From: Sulfobacillus acidophilus DSM 10332
GTDB taxonomy: Bacteria; Bacillota; Sulfobacillia; Sulfobacillales; Sulfobacillaceae
Length of the DNA: 64,000 bases
Direction of reading: 5' to 3'
NCBI GenBank assembly: GCA_000237975.1
Contig: CP003180.1
Location: forward strand, 20,934-84,933
Shown here: one piece after another, positions 52,462 through 61,503 of the stretch
Position numbering within the stretch: position 1 is the stretch's first letter
How the letters are laid out: the number at the start of each line of letters is the position of its first letter
Notes under the pieces: model-generated
The model's database searches: none
What the model was told of the DNA's origin: nothing
What the model saw: the letters and a program-made list of their open reading frames with translations, nothing else
Program-made: the position numbers and the translations under genes

Positions 52462-52709
52462 TGAAGGCAACGTGGTATCTAACGATTCCGGCAGCTTCCC
52501 ATGAGGACAACGAACCCGTATGTGTGACATGTAGTGATGCTGCCGAAACCATGGAAATTGAACGCGTGGAATCTTTGTATGAAGCGGTAGCATTGAGCGA
52601 ACGTGGGCCGGTACGGATTGATGTATCCCTCATAGAAACCCCACACGCCGGACAAAAAGTCTTAGTGCACGGGGGCGTTGCGCTCGGTATTGTTGCCGAA
52701 AACGATTGA
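52458..52709 (+). CDS. HypC-like protein with CxxC (locus 2)
   Basis: 83 aa, ATGATG start overlapping the hypC stop. The N-terminal half has EPVCVTCSDAAETMEIERV and the C-terminal half has the HypC-like end GQKVLVHGGVALGIVAEND. It corresponds in position and motif to the locus 1 gene at 22594, between hypC and hypD. No MCxxP start, so it cannot act exactly as HypC. Confidence 0.75.
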   Translation: MMKATWYLTIPAASHEDNEPVCVTCSDAAETMEIERVESLYEAVALSERGPVRIDVSLIETPHAGQKVLVHGGVALGIVAEND

Positions 52710-52734
52710 ACGACTGACCAGTAAGGAGTAGGCC

Positions 52735-53868
52735 ATGAAATATATGGATGAGTATCGCGACAAAGACCTTGTCGCACGGGTGTCCGAAGAAATTGCCCGC
52801 ATCTCAGATGGGATGCCGATCAAGATTATGGAAGTCTGTGGAGGCCATACTCACGTCATTTTCAAATATGGGTTAGAAGATTTATTGCCCGCGAACGTAG
52901 AAATGGTACATGGCCCTGGATGTCCTGTCTGTGTTTTGCCCATAGGCCGCTTGGATGATGCCATGGCATTGGCCCAAATTCCCGGTGTTATTTTTACCAC
53001 CTTTGCCGATATGATGCGGGTCCCGGGTTCACAGTTCAGTCTTTTAGACATTAAAGCGCAAGGGGCTGATGTGCGGTTTGTCTATTCTCCACTGGATGCG
53101 CTAAAAATTGCGCAACAAAATCCGGATAAACAGGTCATCTTTTTTGCGATCGGATTTGATACCACGACGCCATCGACAGCCGTCACGATTGCGCGCGCCA
53201 AAACGTTAGGCGTAACCAACTTTAGTGTATTTAACAATCACGTCATGCTCATTCCGGCCTTGAAAGCTTTACTCGACGCCCCGGATTTAGACATTACGGC
53301 CTTTCTCGCGCCAGGACATGTCAGCATGGTGATCGGTATGAATCCCTATGAGTTCATTGTCCGTGATTATGACAAACCCGTGGTGATCTCGGGATTTGAA
53401 CCCCTTGATGTTTTGCAATCGGTGTTGATGGTGGTGCATCAATTGAGGAAAGGGGTGCGGCAAGTGGAAAACCAATATAGCCGCGTGGTATCACCCCAAG
53501 GTAATGTTTTAGCCCAACGCATGATTGACGAGACCATGGAACCCCGTGAGGAATTCGAGTGGCGGGGGCTCGGCACGATTCCCTATAGTGCTTTGAAATT
53601 GCGTGCAGCATTTGCCGAGTTTGACGCGGAACAGCGTTTTGCAATCCCTGGGCGTAAAGTCCTTGATCATCCTGCGTGTCAGTGTGGATCGGTTTTGCGC
53701 GGCACGATTAGACCATGGGAGTGTGGGGTATTTGGGACCGCGTGTACTCCAGAGCATCCTATTGGCACCTGTATGGTGTCTTCGGAAGGGGCCTGTGCAG
53801 CCTATTACAATTACGGCCGTTATTCTATGGCGCGGGAACGACAGCAACTGACAGGAGGGAAGTTGTGA
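52735..53868 (+). CDS. hypD: Hydrogenase maturation protein HypD (locus 2)
   Basis: 377 aa, ATG 52735 behind AGTAAGGAGTAGGCC. Motifs: EVCGGHTHVIFKYGLEDLLP, HGPGCPVCVLPIGRLD, FAIGFDTTTPSTA, and C-terminal cysteines in ACQCGSVLRGTIRPWECGVF and ACTPEHPIG...SSEGACAAYY. Stop TGA overlaps the hypE start by one base. Confidence 0.96.
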   Translation: MKYMDEYRDKDLVARVSEEIARISDGMPIKIMEVCGGHTHVIFKYGLEDLLPANVEMVHGPGCPVCVLPIGRLDDAMALAQIPGVIFTTFADMMRVPGSQFSLLDIKAQGADVRFVYSPLDALKIAQQNPDKQVIFFAIGFDTTTPSTAVTIARAKTLGVTNFSVFNNHVMLIPALKALLDAPDLDITAFLAPGHVSMVIGMNPYEFIVRDYDKPVVISGFEPLDVLQSVLMVVHQLRKGVRQVENQYSRVVSPQGNVLAQRMIDETMEPREEFEWRGLGTIPYSALKLRAAFAEFDAEQRFAIPGRKVLDHPACQCGSVLRGTIRPWECGVFGTACTPEHPIGTCMVSSEGACAAYYNYGRYSMARERQQLTGGKL

Positions 53869-54989
53869 TGGGTCAGGTTCGAAGAACTCAAGAAGAGGTT
53901 TTAGACAATATTACGAAAGCGCAGCAGGCCAGGCGGCGACACATGACATTAAAACAGGACATAATCACCATGAGTCATGGGGCCGGTGGGAAATCCAGTC
54001 ATGAATTGATCGAAGGGTTAATTCGGCCGATTCTTGCTAATCCCGTATTGGATTCCCTCGACGATGCTGCAGTGCTGCCCTTGAGCCGGTTTGTTTCCCT
54101 AGGCAATGGTAACTTACCCGAATTAGCCTTTACCACGGATAGCTATACCGTCAGCCCGGTGAAATTTCCCGGCGGCAATATCGGTGATTTAGCGGTGAAT
54201 GGCACGGTCAATGATTTGGCCATGAGTGGTGCCCGGCCCATCGCCTTGTCTTTAGGGCTGATTTTAGAAGAAGGTTTACCGGTCGCGCTCTTGCGTGAAG
54301 TCCTAGAAAGCATTGCGGCACATGCCAAAGAACTGGGGATATCTATCGTCACCGGGGATACCAAAGTGGTGCCACGCGGGAAAGGTGACGGTCTGTATAT
54401 TAACACGGCAGGAATTGGAATTGTGGAACGTACCTGGCCTATGGGCCAGCATTTGATTCAACCGGGTGACAAAGTCCTCATTAGCGGCAGTGTGGGCGAT
54501 CATGGAATTGCGGTAATGCTGCGACGAGAAGGCTTGGAGATGGAATCGGAAGTGCAAAGTGACACCCAAAGTTTGTATGACCTCGTTCATCATCTCTTTG
54601 TTCATATTAGCAGTGCCATTCATGCCTTAAAAGACCCAACGCGCGGCGGAGTTGCGACTACGCTGAATGAGATGGCGGTCAGTTCAGACGTGGCCATTAA
54701 AGTTTATGAAGACGCTGTACCCGTGAAGGAATCCGTCCGTGGAGCCTGTGAGATCTTGGGCCTTGACCCCTTAACTATCGCTAATGAAGGTAAAATGCTT
54801 GTGGTGGTCGCTAAAGAGCGGGCGGAAGAGGCCTTATCCCTCATGCGTCAGCATCCCAAAGGGCAAGATGCTCGCATTATCGGAGAAGTGCAAGAAGAAC
54901 CGCGGGGCATGGTGTTTTTACAGACAGTTTTAGGAGGCACAAGGGTGTTGGATATGCTCGTCGGAGATCCGTTGCCCCGTATTTGTTAA
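53868..54989 (+). CDS. hypE: Hydrogenase maturation protein HypE (locus 2)
   Basis: 373 aa from ATG 53868 (ribosome site ACAGGAGGGAAGTTG). The first 25 residues (MGQVRRTQEEVLDNITKAQQ) precede the usual start; ATG 53943 would give a standard-length protein, but the upstream start has the better ribosome site. MSHGAGGKSSHELIEGL, TGDTKVVPRG, KDPTRGGVATTLNEM and the terminal GDPLPRIC (catalytic last Cys) are all present. Confidence 0.95.
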   Translation: MGQVRRTQEEVLDNITKAQQARRRHMTLKQDIITMSHGAGGKSSHELIEGLIRPILANPVLDSLDDAAVLPLSRFVSLGNGNLPELAFTTDSYTVSPVKFPGGNIGDLAVNGTVNDLAMSGARPIALSLGLILEEGLPVALLREVLESIAAHAKELGISIVTGDTKVVPRGKGDGLYINTAGIGIVERTWPMGQHLIQPGDKVLISGSVGDHGIAVMLRREGLEMESEVQSDTQSLYDLVHHLFVHISSAIHALKDPTRGGVATTLNEMAVSSDVAIKVYEDAVPVKESVRGACEILGLDPLTIANEGKMLVVVAKERAEEALSLMRQHPKGQDARIIGEVQEEPRGMVFLQTVLGGTRVLDMLVGDPLPRIC

Positions 54990-55030
54990 TAAAGTATCAT
55001 TTTTAACCAGCAATAAGGAGGAGATCTATC

Positions 55031-55222
55031 ATGTGGTCCAATTTATTAGATCCTGTCCATTTGATTATTTTGTTGGTCGTGGTGTTATTGATTTTTGGCC
55101 CCCGGCGTTTGCCCGAGCTCGGATCCTCGTTAGGTAAGACGCTAAAGATGTTTAAAGATGCCCAAAAAGGCTTAGAAGACACAAGCACTCGAGACCAAAA
55201 TCCTTCCCTACCAAAGGAGTAA
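55031..55222 (+). CDS. tatA: Twin-arginine translocase subunit TatA/E
   Basis: 63 aa: one N-terminal transmembrane helix (HLIILLVVVLLIFGPRRLPE with the conserved FGP), an amphipathic helix (LGSSLGKTLKMFKDAQKGL) and a charged tail. ATG 55031 behind AAGGAGGAGATCTATC. It lies in the operon whose small subunit has a Tat signal, so it probably provides a dedicated pore subunit for exporting the folded hydrogenase. No tatC is in the window. Confidence 0.93.
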   Translation: MWSNLLDPVHLIILLVVVLLIFGPRRLPELGSSLGKTLKMFKDAQKGLEDTSTRDQNPSLPKE

Positions 55223-55228
55223 GCACGC

Positions 55229-56002
55229 GTGCAAACGGTAGAAAGTGATACGCAAGGACTGTTGCGATTTAGTCGCTACGCATTTCCTCCTAACCGCTTA
55301 GGCTACTGTGGCGGTGAGGATCATGCCGGCTTATATCAATACATGGCGGCCCAAAAAGTCGATGGTGGGTTAAGAGATATGGCCAAAAATTTTGAAGGTG
55401 CCTATCCCTACCTGCGTTTGATTGCTCACAGTGTCGGGATTGAAGATCCCCTGGATGAACGGGTCGTCGAAGCCTATTGGCTGGGAAATACGTGGCTTGA
55501 TAGGGTCGCTCCCTATGATTTTTACCGATTTTTGGAACAGTATTACAAAAAAGTTATGGCCCCAGCGCGATTTGACATGCTTAAAGACTCGCTCACTCAA
55601 GGAGCCCGTCCACACCATAATTTTCATGTATTTGGCATTTTTCTCTATTTACAAAAATCCTTGACCGGTTCAGTTCCCCGCATGGAACGGGTGTTAGGAG
55701 CGGTGGATGGGTGCCGAATTAGCTGGGGACAAGTGATTGCGGTGATCGGCAATCAGCTAGTCGTGAACCGACCTCCAGTAATGATCAAAGACGATCAGTG
55801 GGTGATTGGAAAACCGGTACCTGTCCGCGTGGACTGGAAATTGGATCACGATGGGCGGCTTGCGGAGGTGCACGCGGGCGACGTGGTCTCCATCCATTGG
55901 GGATGGGCATCAGAGCGCCTTAGGCCCCCTCAAGTGGCCCGGCTCATCACAGATACCCGAACTTTTCTGAAATTGGCGAATCAACGGTTTTTGTGTGAAT
56001 AG
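55229..56002 (+). CDS. DUF6390-like hydrogenase-linked protein
   Basis: 257 aa from GTG 55229 (ribosome site CAAAGGAGTAAGCACGC), 6 bp after tatA. The sequence RYAFPPNRLGYCGGEDHAGL, HNFHVFGIFLYLQ and VHAGDVVSIHWGWASERLRP is that of proteins annotated DUF6390 beside actinobacterial and firmicute hydrogenases (from memory). A cysteine and several histidines are conserved in appearance, hinting at metal handling. No signal peptide. Function unknown. Confidence 0.7.
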   Translation: MQTVESDTQGLLRFSRYAFPPNRLGYCGGEDHAGLYQYMAAQKVDGGLRDMAKNFEGAYPYLRLIAHSVGIEDPLDERVVEAYWLGNTWLDRVAPYDFYRFLEQYYKKVMAPARFDMLKDSLTQGARPHHNFHVFGIFLYLQKSLTGSVPRMERVLGAVDGCRISWGQVIAVIGNQLVVNRPPVMIKDDQWVIGKPVPVRVDWKLDHDGRLAEVHAGDVVSIHWGWASERLRPPQVARLITDTRTFLKLANQRFLCE

Positions 56003-56024
56003 CTGCTGCGAGTACAAAACAGGG

Positions 56025-56885
56025 GAAAGACGGTCTATGTCAAGGATGTGGATAATGTGAATCAGTTTTCGCCGACATCGTCGGCGGCGCACCGAGCTAA
56101 GCGGTCACCCTCCGATGATCGCGAGATCGCCAGCCTGCCCAACGCTAGGCCGCGTGTCGGGCCCGATCGGCCAAAAATCGGGGTTCGTCGTAGACCGTTT
56201 TGGACTTCCACGTCCGGAACAGGATGCGTAGCCACACGTTTGCTAAGGCGCGCAGAGCGGCATGGTGACCATGTCCCCGCGCTCGGTATTGATCGTAATA
56301 CTGTCGGGCCCACCCACACCGGGACAGGGAGGTGAAGGCGACTTGATGGATTGTCGCCCGCAAATGCTTATCGCAAGCACGGCGCATGTGCACGCGTTTG
56401 AGCTTGCCGCTTTGGCACAGGACCGGACTTGTGCCCGCCAAAGCTTGAACGGCCTCTGCCCGTTCAAACCGGTCCCGGTCGGGACCGAACCCGGCCTGGA
56501 GACGAGCCCCCAACGTAACGGCCACGCCGGGCAGGCTCATCCAGAGGTCAGCATCCGGGCTCGCCAAAAAAAGGGTTTCCAGGTGCTTGCGCAACGCCCG
56601 CTGCTCCGTCTGCAACGCTTGCAGCTGGGCCACCAGGGCGCGGACGGCCCAGACCTGGGCGCGGCGTTTGCCCGGCGATGCCTCCAACGTCCGCTGTTGC
56701 AACGTGCTCCAGATCCGCGGCGCTTCTTTCGCCGCTCCCGGATAGCGATGCTGCCGCAGCCAGGTCATCAGGTCGCTCACGGTCAGGCGACGCGCGGCCT
56801 GGGGGTTAGGCCAGGTGGCCAAAAAGGCCAACGCCACGGGGCGGCTGATGTCGGCAAACGCGGCCAGCACTTGACGAAATACAGC
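56025..56885 (-). mobile_element. IS110-family fragment, copy B
   Basis: Shares its lower end (GAAAGACGGTCTATGTC) and almost all of its sequence with copy A at 28966, but stops at about 56885. The transposase has lost its N-terminal DEDD half. It splits locus 2 between the DUF6390-like gene and the structural genes. Confidence 0.88.
56145..56885 (-). pseudogene. IS110 transposase, C-terminal fragment
   Basis: The frame starts at VLAAFADISRPVALAFL and carries the 17-residue stretch (TLEASPGKRRAQVWAVR) missing from copy A, then the Tnp20 part SLPGVAVTLGARLQAGFG and LAGTSPVLCQSGKLKR. About 150 N-terminal residues with the DEDD site are absent, so it is inactive. Confidence 0.88.
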
Positions 56886-56942
56886 GTCTTTGGGACCTTA
56901 AATGAGGGCCGGAAGACGTGATCATCAGGAAGGGGGATAGGA

Positions 56943-58220
56943 ATGGATTCATCAATTAATTGGGATGATTTGCCCAAAGTTAGTGGCCGTCCACTGGAAG
57001 GTATTACCGAACACACGGCTCAGGATGTCCAACAAGCTGTCCGGGAGGTAGACCAAAGACTTAACGCGATTGATCCTGATGGCACTGTTTCTCGCAATTT
57101 TATTGCTCGTTTTATTGCCATGGGTCTAACCCGGAGAGATTTCATCAAATGGAGTTCTATGATGACCGCCGCGTTAATGCTCCCACCCGTATTTGAAAGC
57201 CGGGTAGCACGGGCTGCGGCCGTGTCCACGAAGCTTCCGGTTGTGTGGATTAACTTGCAGGATTGTGATGGCAACACCGAGTCTCTTTTGCGAACGTCTG
57301 ACCCGGGATTTGCATCGTTGATTTTGGACACGATTTCTTTGGACTACAACGAAACGGTGATGGCGGCGGCAGGCTACCAGGCGATGGACCGTCTGAATGA
57401 GGTGATCGCTAAACACAAAGGGCAATATGTAGCTGTTTTTGAAGGGTCATTGCCCTTAGGAAACAATGGCACCTTCTACACTACTGGGGCCAATGCTGAA
57501 ACCGGCATCTCTTTAACCAAAAGAGTGGTCGCTGGCGCCAAAATGGTCATGGCAGCAGGAACCTGTGCGGCTTTTGGTGGCATCCCAGCAGCCCAGCCTA
57601 ACCCGACGGGTGCAAAAGGTATTGGCGACGGGTTAAACATTCCGGTTGTCAATATATCAGGCTGTCCGGCCAATGCGATCAATTTGGTCGGGACCATTTT
57701 GGAAGTGGTGATGTTTAACGACAATCCGGCGTTAGACCGCTATGGTCGGCCGTTATGGGCTTATGCACACCGCATTCACGACAACTGTGAGAGGCGCGGA
57801 CATTTTGATGCAGGGGAGTACGTGCTGAATTGGGGCGACACCGCAGCACAAAATGAGTGGTGCCTGTTCAAGATGGGGTGCAAGGGTCCCTACACCTATA
57901 ATAACTGCCCGCAAGTGCGTTGGAACCAGCAAGTATCTTGGCCTATTCGCGCGGGACACGGGTGCATTGGTTGCGCCGAACCCAACTTTTGGGACACGAT
58001 GAGTCCCTTTGAACAACCTCTAGGTGCGAAAGTCTACGGGTCGGCCTTAGGAATCGGGATTGATGCTTCTGCGAACACCGTGGGTGAAGTGGTTGTCGGA
58101 GCGGCTGTCGCTGGAATTGCCATTCATGCTACGGCCACGTGGATCCGAGATAAAAAGTCGCCCGGTTGGAAAAATCCGCAGTCTAAGGACATCCCACCCA
58201 AACCACCTTTGAATCAGTAA
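56943..58220 (+). CDS. hyaA: [NiFe] hydrogenase small subunit, Tat-exported (group 1 type)
   Basis: 425 aa. ATG 56943 behind GGAAGGGGGATAGGA. A long N-terminal region (residues 1-60) precedes the Tat motif LTRRDFIKWSSMMTAALML, then cleavage near VARAAA. Cluster ligands: NLQDCDGNTES (second Cys of the classical pair is Asn), AGTCAAFGGIP, NISGCPANAINL, RRGHFDAGEY, GCKGPYTYNNCPQVRW, GHGCIGCAEPNFWD. A C-terminal hydrophobic span (VVVGAAVAGIAIHATATW) anchors it in the membrane. Subgroup not assigned. Confidence 0.93.
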   Translation: MDSSINWDDLPKVSGRPLEGITEHTAQDVQQAVREVDQRLNAIDPDGTVSRNFIARFIAMGLTRRDFIKWSSMMTAALMLPPVFESRVARAAAVSTKLPVVWINLQDCDGNTESLLRTSDPGFASLILDTISLDYNETVMAAAGYQAMDRLNEVIAKHKGQYVAVFEGSLPLGNNGTFYTTGANAETGISLTKRVVAGAKMVMAAGTCAAFGGIPAAQPNPTGAKGIGDGLNIPVVNISGCPANAINLVGTILEVVMFNDNPALDRYGRPLWAYAHRIHDNCERRGHFDAGEYVLNWGDTAAQNEWCLFKMGCKGPYTYNNCPQVRWNQQVSWPIRAGHGCIGCAEPNFWDTMSPFEQPLGAKVYGSALGIGIDASANTVGEVVVGAAVAGIAIHATATWIRDKKSPGWKNPQSKDIPPKPPLNQ

Positions 58221-58234
58221 CGACAGGAGGAAGA

Positions 58235-59932
58235 ATGATGGCTCAGTTAAAACGGTTCACCATTGATCCCATTACCCGTATCGAAGGGCATTTGCGGATT
58301 GAAGTGGACTTGGATTCCAATAATGTGGTGAAAGATGCCTACAGTTCATCGGGCATGTTTCGCGGCATCGAACTCATTATGCAAGATCGCGATTTTCATG
58401 ATGTGGGACTTTTTGCCCAACGGATTTGCGGTGTCTGTACCTACACCCACTACCGGGTTGGAACCGAAGCCGTCGAGGCGGCCTTAGGTGTCCAAATTCC
58501 CACTAATGCCCGGATTGTACGTAACTTGTTGCACGCGTCATTGTTTTTGCATGATCACGTCGTTCACTTTTATCAATTGCATGGGATGGATTGGTTTGAT
58601 GTGGTGGCGGCCTTAAGTGCCGATCCGGAAAAAGCCGCTGCCGTGGCGTTGAAGTATTCTCCCACACCGTATAACGCTGGTGCCGGTACGTTCCGCGCTG
58701 TCCAGGAACGGGTCTCGGCGTTAGTGGCTTCCGGAGAGTTAGGACCCTTCGCCAATGGATATTGGGGGAACCCTTCGTATAAGTTGACACCCGAACAGGA
58801 TTTAATCATGCTTTCGCATTATCTCGATGCTTTAGCGGTACAGCGAACTCTCGCCCAGGCTATGGCAGTTTTCGGTGGAAAAAATCCGCATCCGCAGTCG
58901 TTGGTGGTAGGTGGCGTTACCTCCATTATGGATATTGTGGATCCGTCCCGGGTTGCAGAGTTCTTGGGCAAAATGCAAAGTGGTGCCCAGTTTATTCAAA
59001 ATGCTTATCTCCCCGATATCCGCATGATTGCGGATGCTTATATCCAGGAAGCGAAATCGGGTGAAGGCTATGGCGTGCCGGATTTCATGTCCTATGGGGC
59101 CTTTCCTATAGACAATATTCCGTGGCCTAAAGGGGCGATGCTATTTCCCTCAGGAGTCTTCAACCGCAATACCGGCATGGTCACCGATCTGAATGCGGAT
59201 CAAATTAAGGAAGATGTGACCCGAGCATGGTATCAAGGACCCAATGAGGGCGTGTATCCTGGCGAGGAATCTACGATTCCGGATTATACCGGATATGAAG
59301 CGGATGGTGCCTTGAACCGAAGTGGGAAGTATAGCTGGATTAAGGCGCCACGTTATCAAGGACTTCCCATGGAAACGGGACCTTTAGCGAGACTTTTAAT
59401 TGGGCGTGCCCGAAAAGATCCCCTTATTGAAAAGGCTATGACAGATTTTGAACGGTCAGTGCCCCGAGGTTTTAGTCCTGACGAGTGGTATTCCACAGTA
59501 GGGCGCACGGCTGCACGAGCTGTGGAAGCGGACATCATTGCCTCGCAGGTAGGGGCTTGGGTGGATGAACTGGCGGCAAATGTTGGACAAGGACAAACCC
59601 AAACCTACACCGCACCCTCCAATACCTCTGGGGAAGGTTTTCGTCTCTTGGATGCCCCCCGCGGTGCCTTAGGACATTGGATCCGCATTGAGAATGGCCG
59701 GGTCACCCACTATCAAGCGGTTGTTCCCAGTACGTGGAATGCCAGCCCCCGTGACCACAAGGGCCAAATGGGACCCTATGAAGCATCGTTGATAAATACC
59801 CGCCTTGCCGTCGCCAATCAACCTTTGGAGGTACTGCGCACCGTGCACTCGTTTGACCCCTGTATTGGGTGTGCTGTGCATATTGTCGACAGCAAAGGCG
59901 CAGAAGTAGCCCGGTTTCAGGTCGATGTGTAA
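58235..59932 (+). CDS. hyaB: [NiFe] hydrogenase large subunit (group 1 type)
   Basis: 565 aa, ATG 58235 (or 58238) after GACAGGAGGAAGA. N-terminus FTIDPITRIEGHLRIEVDLD. L1 motif near residue 68 is RICGVCTYTH. L2 motif near the end is DPCIGCAVH, followed by the 16-residue tail IVDSKGAEVARFQVDV to be cut after His. All nickel ligands are present. It travels through Tat with the small subunit. Confidence 0.96.
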   Translation: MMAQLKRFTIDPITRIEGHLRIEVDLDSNNVVKDAYSSSGMFRGIELIMQDRDFHDVGLFAQRICGVCTYTHYRVGTEAVEAALGVQIPTNARIVRNLLHASLFLHDHVVHFYQLHGMDWFDVVAALSADPEKAAAVALKYSPTPYNAGAGTFRAVQERVSALVASGELGPFANGYWGNPSYKLTPEQDLIMLSHYLDALAVQRTLAQAMAVFGGKNPHPQSLVVGGVTSIMDIVDPSRVAEFLGKMQSGAQFIQNAYLPDIRMIADAYIQEAKSGEGYGVPDFMSYGAFPIDNIPWPKGAMLFPSGVFNRNTGMVTDLNADQIKEDVTRAWYQGPNEGVYPGEESTIPDYTGYEADGALNRSGKYSWIKAPRYQGLPMETGPLARLLIGRARKDPLIEKAMTDFERSVPRGFSPDEWYSTVGRTAARAVEADIIASQVGAWVDELAANVGQGQTQTYTAPSNTSGEGFRLLDAPRGALGHWIRIENGRVTHYQAVVPSTWNASPRDHKGQMGPYEASLINTRLAVANQPLEVLRTVHSFDPCIGCAVHIVDSKGAEVARFQVDV

Positions 59933-59993
59933 GTCGACCTGATCGACGGGGCATGAATTACGCCAGAAACGCCCGAAGGAGGAATCTTAAACC

Positions 59994-60686
59994 ATGACGG
60001 AAGAAAAGACCCAGACACCCAGACATGTGTTATTTTCTCCTGCAACGCGATGGATGCACTGGTTGAGGGTGGGATTAATTGCCTATCTGGTTGTGACAGG
60101 ATTCGAAATTGGTCAACCTTTTATACTCTATAATCCCTTGGTGCCCACGTGGAAGGATTTCTTGATGAACTGGATCCGGGGTACACATGAAATGGCAGGC
60201 TTCACTTTGATAGCGACCGAAATCGTCCGGATTTATGATTTTTTCCGCACGCACGAATTTAAGGATGCTCGCATCATGTTTTCGAAAGAAGCATGGAAAA
60301 AGCAGTTGCGGTACTATGGGCTCTTTGGACGGCAGTACCGGCATCCCGGTGTGCGCTATGGTCCATTGCAATTCGCGTTTTATGCCGCGTTTTATCTGGC
60401 GTTGATTTTAATCTCGCTGACCGGAATTCTCCTGTTTGGTGCCAACTATAATGGGCCGGGATTTGGATCCTTCATCTATCATCAATTGGGATTTTTTTAC
60501 CCACTGTTTGGGGGATTGGTTGGCTTACGTATGGTCCACATTTGGCTGGCATGGAGCATTATTTTCTTCGTAGTGGGCCATGTTTACATGGTCATTTGGA
60601 ATACTGTGGAAAATCGTGATGGCACGATTGACACGATGTTGACCGGTACGCACATGCAGGTGGCTGACTCTCAGGAAACGGAGTAG
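59994..60686 (+). CDS. hyaC: Hydrogenase cytochrome b subunit
   Basis: 230 aa, ATG 59994 behind GAAGGAGGAATCTTAAACC. Four hydrophobic spans: WLRVGLIAYLVVTGFEIG, EMAGFTLIATEIVRIYDF, FAFYAAFYLALILISLTGIL, WLAWSIIFFVVGHVYMVIW. Haem-ligand histidines sit in RWMHWLRVG, GTHEMAGF, LRMVHIWLAW and FVVGHVYM. It takes electrons from the distal cluster to menaquinone (family knowledge). Confidence 0.93.
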   Translation: MTEEKTQTPRHVLFSPATRWMHWLRVGLIAYLVVTGFEIGQPFILYNPLVPTWKDFLMNWIRGTHEMAGFTLIATEIVRIYDFFRTHEFKDARIMFSKEAWKKQLRYYGLFGRQYRHPGVRYGPLQFAFYAAFYLALILISLTGILLFGANYNGPGFGSFIYHQLGFFYPLFGGLVGLRMVHIWLAWSIIFFVVGHVYMVIWNTVENRDGTIDTMLTGTHMQVADSQETE

Positions 60687-60692
60687 GCACAG

Positions 60693-61289
60693 ATGGAAAA
60701 AATACTGATTTTAGGACTCGGCAATATTTTGTTTTCCGATGAGGGACTCGGTGTGCACATGGCGCATTACCTCCAGGAAAAATACCGGTTTGAACCGGCT
60801 GTGGATGTCATGGACGGGGGAACTTTAGCGTATCAACTGATGGATCACATTGCTTTGTATGACCATGTTCTCATCGTCGATGCCGCGCTCATGTCCCAAA
60901 GTCCAGGAAGCATCTTTGCGTTCCGTTACGAAGATGCGGTCAAATGGGGATGGCATATTACCGCCGGGGCGCACGAGATTGAAATTGTCGGCGTTCTCAC
61001 GTCGCTGAAATTGCTTGGGGAATTGCCCGATGTGCAGTTTATTGCTATGGAACCCTATGACATTGTGAGCACGCACATTGGGCTAAGCCCTGTGGTGCGA
61101 GACCGGATGACGGCTCTGGAACAGGTGATCATCGAAAAACTTGGGAGTTGGGGAATTCAATGCACCCCGGTCCGTGAGGTCTCGTTTGACCGGAGCGACA
61201 ATGATCTCTTAGATATCGCGCCTGATAAGACAGGGAAGGAGAATAGTCATGTGTTTGGCGCTTCCGCTCAAAGTCGTCAAGGTTCTTGA
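60693..61289 (+). CDS. hyaD: Hydrogenase maturation protease (locus 2)
   Basis: 198 aa. HupD/HyaD family: ILILGLGNILFSDEGLGVHM with the nickel-sensing Glu, DVMDGGTLAYQLMDHI (Asp), VLIVDAALMSQSPGS, and GAHEIEIVGVLTSLKL with His. Processes the large-subunit tail. The end overlaps the next gene by 41 bp. A longer C-terminus than the locus 1 protease. Confidence 0.93.
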   Translation: MEKILILGLGNILFSDEGLGVHMAHYLQEKYRFEPAVDVMDGGTLAYQLMDHIALYDHVLIVDAALMSQSPGSIFAFRYEDAVKWGWHITAGAHEIEIVGVLTSLKLLGELPDVQFIAMEPYDIVSTHIGLSPVVRDRMTALEQVIIEKLGSWGIQCTPVREVSFDRSDNDLLDIAPDKTGKENSHVFGASAQSRQGS

Positions 61290-61491
61290 TGAATCCCGGT
61301 GCCTCGTGGAAGGAGGAGGGCGTACGAGGCATGCCTTCTACGACGGCATTGAAGACCTGCATGAGGGAGATTGGGTTCTAGTCGAGGCGAATTTAGTGCT
61401 GGAAAAATTGTCGGAAGAAGAAGGCCGGCAAGCCATGGAGGATGCATTGCGGTACGTATTTGGTAATGAGGATGATGAACCTTCGGCGTAA
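61249..61491 (+). CDS. HypC/HupF-like chaperone (third copy, locus 2)
   Basis: 80 aa, MCLALPLKVVKVLDESRCLV with the functional Cys2, then DLHEGDWVLVEANLVLEKLS. Ribosome site GGGAAGGAGAATAGTC. It starts inside the protease gene. It differs from the operon's first HypC and, by analogy with HupF, may protect or escort the large subunit of this hydrogenase. Confidence 0.88.
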   Translation: MCLALPLKVVKVLDESRCLVEGGGRTRHAFYDGIEDLHEGDWVLVEANLVLEKLSEEEGRQAMEDALRYVFGNEDDEPSA

Positions 61492-61503
61492 GGAGACAGA
61501 CAG

